7,857 bases of DNA from Oscillibacter sp. (GTDB lineage Bacteria > Bacillota > Clostridia > Oscillospirales > Oscillospiraceae): assembly GCA_017447005.1 (NCBI GenBank), contig JAFSOM010000046.1, positions 1 to 7,857 on the forward strand. The letters are read 5' to 3'. The translations under genes were made by a program, and so were the position numbers. Shown here piece after piece: positions 5,426-7,857 of the stretch. The notes beneath the pieces are model-generated. The model was given only the letters and a program-made list of their open reading frames with translations. It ran no database searches and was not told the DNA's origin. How positions within the stretch are numbered: position 1 is the stretch's first letter; each line of letters begins with the position of its first letter.

Positions 5426-6919
5426 GTGAAATTCGTCCCCGAACGCTTTGCCAAAACCTATACGAACTGGATGGAGAATGTCCATGACTGGTGCATTTCC
5501 CGTCAGTTGTGGTGGGGACATCAGATTCCCGCGTGGTACTGCGACGACTGCGGACATATTAACGTCAGCCGTACAGACCCCGACAAGTGCGAAAAGTGCG
5601 GGAGCGCGAATCTGACCCGCGAAGAGGACGTGCTCGACACGTGGTTCTCGTCGGCGTTATGGCCGTTCAGTACGCTCGGCTGGCCCGATAAAACGCCCGA
5701 TTTGGATTATTTCTATCCGACAAGCGTGCTTGTGACCGGCTACGACATTATCTTTTTCTGGGTGTCGCGGATGATTTTCTCCGGCTGTGAGCATATGAAA
5801 GCCGTCCCGTTCCGTACTGTTTTAATCCATGGGCTTGTGCGCGACGATAAGGGCCGTAAGATGTCCAAGTCGCTGGGCAACGGCATTGACCCGCTGGAAA
5901 TGGCGGAGCAGTACGGCGCGGACGCGTTGCGCTTCAACCTTATCACGGGCAACAGTCCCGGCAACGACTGCCGATTCTATACCGAAAAATGCGAGGCTAT
6001 GCGCAACTTCGCCAATAAGGTCTGGAACGCGAGCAGATTTGTGCTCATGAACCTGAAAACCGACGCCTACACCCTCCCGGACGCGTCCCGGCTGGAACGC
6101 GAGGACAAGTGGGTGTTGAGCAAGCTGAACCGTCTGGTGAAGGAAGTCACGGAGAATCTCGAAAGTTATGAAATCGGCGTGGCGTCGGCGAAAGTCTACG
6201 ATTTTCTCTGGGACACGTACTGCGATTGGTATATCGAACTGACGAAAACGCGCTTGAATGGCGACGACCCCGCCACGAGCGAGACCGCGCAACGCGTCCT
6301 TTGCTACGTCCTCACGCAACTGCTCAAACTGTTGCACCCGTTTATGCCGTTCCTGACGGAGGAAATTTATCAGGCGTTGCCGCATGAGGGCGACTTCATC
6401 ATGACAAGCGCATGGCCCGAATACAGTGACGCGTTAGCCTTCCCGGAAGAGGAAGCCGCGATGGAAACGGTCATGGATACGATACGGGCGATACGGGCGC
6501 GGCGTTCGGAAATGAATGTGCCGCCGTCGCGGAAGGCTGAACTCCTGCTCGTCACGGCGAATCCGGAGCCGTACCAAACGGGCCTGCACTTCTTACAGCG
6601 TCTGGCATGGGCGAAGGACGTGCGTTTCGCCGACGCCGCCCCCGCGAATCTGTCCGGACAGGTGTCCGTCGTGACGCGAGGCGCAACCGCCTATATGCCG
6701 CTGTCCGAACTCGTGGACTTGTCCGCCGAACGCGATAGAATCGCCAAGGAGCTGGACAAAGTCCGCAATGGTCTGCGCGTCACGGAAAATAAGCTGTCCA
6801 ACGAGAAATTCGTCTCCAAGGCGCCGGAAAACGTGGTCAAGGCCGAACGCGAGAAAGTGGAACGCTACCGCGAACTTATCGCCAAACTGGAGGAATCGCT
6901 CAACGCGCTGGAGGCGTAA
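5426..6919 (+). CDS. valS: ValRS C-terminal part: KMSKS, anticodon-binding domain and coiled coil
   Basis: This is the in-frame continuation of valS after the internal stop. The first possible restart is GTG 5426 (full-length residue 383), giving 497 residues. The only purine-rich sequence, GGCGAG, directly abuts it, so initiation there looks poor. The next in-frame ATG is 5471, also without a clear ribosome binding site. Visible features, in full-length numbering: a zinc ribbon CDDC...CEKC (421/424 and 437/440), then DVLDTWFSSALWPFSTLGWP, KMSKS at 527-531, and the helical anticodon-binding domain beginning near EDKWVLSKLNRL. The charged C-terminal coiled coil characteristic of ValRS occupies roughly the last 65 residues (SAERDRIAKELDKV to the end). 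All of these look intact. Confidence 0.6.
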   Translation: MKFVPERFAKTYTNWMENVHDWCISRQLWWGHQIPAWYCDDCGHINVSRTDPDKCEKCGSANLTREEDVLDTWFSSALWPFSTLGWPDKTPDLDYFYPTSVLVTGYDIIFFWVSRMIFSGCEHMKAVPFRTVLIHGLVRDDKGRKMSKSLGNGIDPLEMAEQYGADALRFNLITGNSPGNDCRFYTEKCEAMRNFANKVWNASRFVLMNLKTDAYTLPDASRLEREDKWVLSKLNRLVKEVTENLESYEIGVASAKVYDFLWDTYCDWYIELTKTRLNGDDPATSETAQRVLCYVLTQLLKLLHPFMPFLTEEIYQALPHEGDFIMTSAWPEYSDALAFPEEEAAMETVMDTIRAIRARRSEMNVPPSRKAELLLVTANPEPYQTGLHFLQRLAWAKDVRFADAAPANLSGQVSVVTRGATAYMPLSELVDLSAERDRIAKELDKVRNGLRVTENKLSNEKFVSKAPENVVKAEREKVERYRELIAKLEESLNALEA

Positions 6920-6980
6920 GCGGGGCGACAAATCCGAAAACGTAAGCGGCGCTCTGTCCCCGCGCAGGTCAGGGCACCGC
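6920..6980 (+). terminator. Competing GC-rich hairpins downstream of valS, possible terminator
   Basis: An 11-bp stem with one mismatch and one G-U pair forms between GCGGCGCTCTG (6946-6956) and CAGGGCACCGC (6970-6980). An alternative pairs GCGGGG (6920-6925) with CCCCGC (6958-6963), extended by ACA/TGT across a two-base bulge. The two structures overlap and cannot form together. No T-tract follows directly; the nearest (7006-7012) is 25 bases later. It may be an imperfect or Rho-assisted 3' end for the valS transcript, but this is not a textbook terminator. Confidence 0.3.
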
Positions 6981-7000
6981 CGTGAGGAAGCGCGAAAGTT

Positions 7001-7016
7001 TGTGATTTTTTTCACT
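7001..7016. promoter_or_regulatory. FNR/CRP-family operator-like palindrome upstream of the CoA-transferase
   Basis: The site reads TGTGA, six T, TCACT. It matches the FNR/CRP-family consensus TGTGA-N6-TCACA at 9 of 10 defined positions. Its centre (about 7008.5) lies near -49 relative to the predicted start at about 7058, just upstream of the -35 box. That position would allow activation. A redox or energy-state regulator would suit a fermentative CoA-transferase. The run of Ts in the spacer means an AT-rich coincidence must also be considered. Confidence 0.5.
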
Positions 7017-7022
7017 TTCTTG

Positions 7023-7051
7023 TTGCAATCCGGGCGAACGGATAGTATAAT
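7023..7051 (+). promoter_or_regulatory. Sigma-A promoter of the CoA-transferase gene
   Basis: The -35 is TTGCAA (7023-7028) and the -10 is a perfect TATAAT (7046-7051), with 17-bp spacing. Transcription would start near 7058, giving a short leader of about 36 bases with AGGAGG (7081-7086) ahead of ATG 7094. The gene is therefore likely expressed independently of valS. Confidence 0.85.
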
Positions 7052-7093
7052 AAGCGTCACGCCCCGGGAAACATCACGACAGGAGGAAGCGTC

Positions 7094-7857
7094 ATGGGCT
7101 ATCAGGAAGAGTACAAGCGCAAACTTACCACGGCGGACGAGGCCGTGAAAGCGGTCAACAGCGGCGACTGGGTGGACTACGGCTGGTGCGTCTGCACGCC
7201 GCGGAAACTGGACGAAGCGCTCGCCAAACGCTGGGAGGAATTGACCGACGTAAAAGTACGGGGCGGTATTCTGCTCCATCGTCCGGCGATTTTCGACGTA
7301 CCCAACGCCCCCGAACACTTTATTTTCCATTCGTGGCATATGTCCGGCGTGGAAAGAAAGGCCATCAACGAGGGTATCGCGTACTATATCCCCATGCGCT
7401 ATTCCGAACTGCCCGGCTACTACCGCGACGAAATCCGCTCCTTAGACGTGGCGATGTTCCAAGTGGCCCCCATGGACGAACACGGCTATTTCAACTTTGG
7501 CCCCGGCGGTTCCCATCTGAAAGCCGTCTGCGAGACCGCGAAAACGATTATTGTGGAAGTCAACCAGAATGTCCCGGTATGTCTGGGCGGCTTTGACCAC
7601 TGCGTCCATATCGACGACGTGAATATGATTGTGGAGGGCGAAAACCCGCCTATGGAAGAGCTTGGCGGAGCTACGACGCCGTCAGAAATTGATTTGGCTG
7701 TCGCCAATCTGGTAGTGCCGGAGATTCCCAACGGCGCCTGTCTGCAACTCGGTATAGGCTCCATGCCGAATACGATTGGCAAACTTATCGCCGAATCCGA
7801 CTTGAAAGATTTGGGCGTCCATACGGAAATGTACGTGGACGGCTTTGTAGACATGGC
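7094..7857 (+). CDS. CoA-transferase, acetyl-CoA hydrolase/transferase family (butyryl-CoA:acetate CoA-transferase-like), 3' truncated
   Basis: The visible 254 residues are roughly the first 55-60% of a protein that is usually about 430-450 residues. Family members move CoA between acyl-CoAs and carboxylates such as acetate, butyrate, propionate or 4-hydroxybutyrate through a glutamyl-CoA thioester, in the cytoplasm. The N-terminus EEYKRKLTTADEAVKAVNSGDWVDYGW is typical of the butyryl-CoA:acetate and 4-hydroxybutyrate transferase group. Further motifs are PMDEHGYFNFGPGG (126-139), the CoA-binding-type glycine loop GIGSMP (220-225) and GVHTEMYVDGFVD (241-253). The expected catalytic glutamate is E245. 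ATG 7094 has AGGAGG seven bases upstream. The gene has its own promoter and a possible FNR/CRP-type site, so it is probably not part of the valS operon. Exact substrates cannot be told from this fragment; butyryl-CoA:acetate is the best guess and a propionate-type activity is an alternative. Confidence 0.88.
   Translation, partial: MGYQEEYKRKLTTADEAVKAVNSGDWVDYGWCVCTPRKLDEALAKRWEELTDVKVRGGILLHRPAIFDVPNAPEHFIFHSWHMSGVERKAINEGIAYYIPMRYSELPGYYRDEIRSLDVAMFQVAPMDEHGYFNFGPGGSHLKAVCETAKTIIVEVNQNVPVCLGGFDHCVHIDDVNMIVEGENPPMEELGGATTPSEIDLAVANLVVPEIPNGACLQLGIGSMPNTIGKLIAESDLKDLGVHTEMYVDGFVDM

Larger units (their letters stand above)
4280..6919 (+). pseudogene. valS: valS, valine--tRNA ligase, interrupted by an in-frame stop
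   Basis: The enzyme charges tRNA(Val) with valine in the cytoplasm and edits mischarged threonine. The frame from ATG 4280 to TAA 6917-6919 is 879 codons, the usual size for bacterial ValRS, and collinear with the family throughout. However, codon 370 is TAA (5387-5389), where I recall relatives having leucine (WFVKMKP-Leu-A-E-E-A). A single T-to-A change from TTA would explain it; TTA is used for leucine a few codons later. No frameshift, deletion or other decay is visible. ATG 4280 is preceded by AAAAGGAG (4264-4271), spaced 8 bases; the in-frame GTG at 4271 overlaps this site and is rejected. Expression is from the valine T-box through the YcxB-like gene. Because a cell needs ValRS, the alternatives are a base-call error, a second intact valS elsewhere, or a functional split or readthrough enzyme. 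Identity is certain; the gene's status is open. Confidence 0.9.

Overview
The window looks like chromosomal DNA of a fermentative, probably anaerobic member of the Bacillota, with Clostridia- or Negativicutes-like gene content. The reasons are a tRNA-sensing T-box leader, strong AGGAGG-type ribosome binding sites, consensus sigma-A promoters, and a butyryl-CoA:acetate CoA-transferase-type enzyme. Base composition is moderately GC-rich by eye. I cannot name a genus. All supported genes are on the + strand.

Layout. (1) Bases 2-85 are the last 27 codons of an unrecognised gene, followed by a good intrinsic terminator (163-191). (2) An extended -10 promoter (193-220) leads into a long leader with three tandem 25-bp repeats (236-310, partial fourth copy to 318) and a hairpin near the ribosome binding site. 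(3) A 977-residue cytoplasmic protein (385-3318) has an intact N-terminal EAL (c-di-GMP phosphodiesterase) domain, three PAS-like regions, a degenerate GGDEF domain and a C-terminal PAS-like region. (4) A consensus promoter whose -35 box overlaps that gene's stop codon drives a valine-type T-box leader (about 3350-3636). Specifier GUC, the T-box sequence and mutually exclusive antiterminator and terminator are all readable. (5) The T-box governs a two-gene unit: a small YcxB-like membrane protein (3683-4219) and valS (4280-6919). (6) The spacer after valS carries competing hairpins, a near-perfect FNR/CRP-type palindrome and a consensus promoter. (7) The 5' 254 codons of an acetyl-CoA hydrolase/transferase-family CoA-transferase run off the end (7094-7857).

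The most striking observation is that valS, normally essential, is interrupted by an in-frame TAA at codon 370 (5387-5389). The frame is otherwise continuous and every ValRS hallmark is present on both sides. The stop separates the HIGH half from the KMSKS half. A base-call error, a recent nonsense mutation in a redundant copy, or a real split or readthrough arrangement are all possible from the sequence alone.

Functionally the genes are loosely related: c-di-GMP signalling, valine-tRNA charging under tRNA(Val) feedback, and fermentation end-product chemistry possibly under redox control. There is no terminator between the EAL gene and the T-box, so transcripts of the signalling gene could be ended or extended by the valine-tRNA switch. 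I see no mobile element, CRISPR array, tRNA or rRNA gene, and no clear evidence of a wholly new system.
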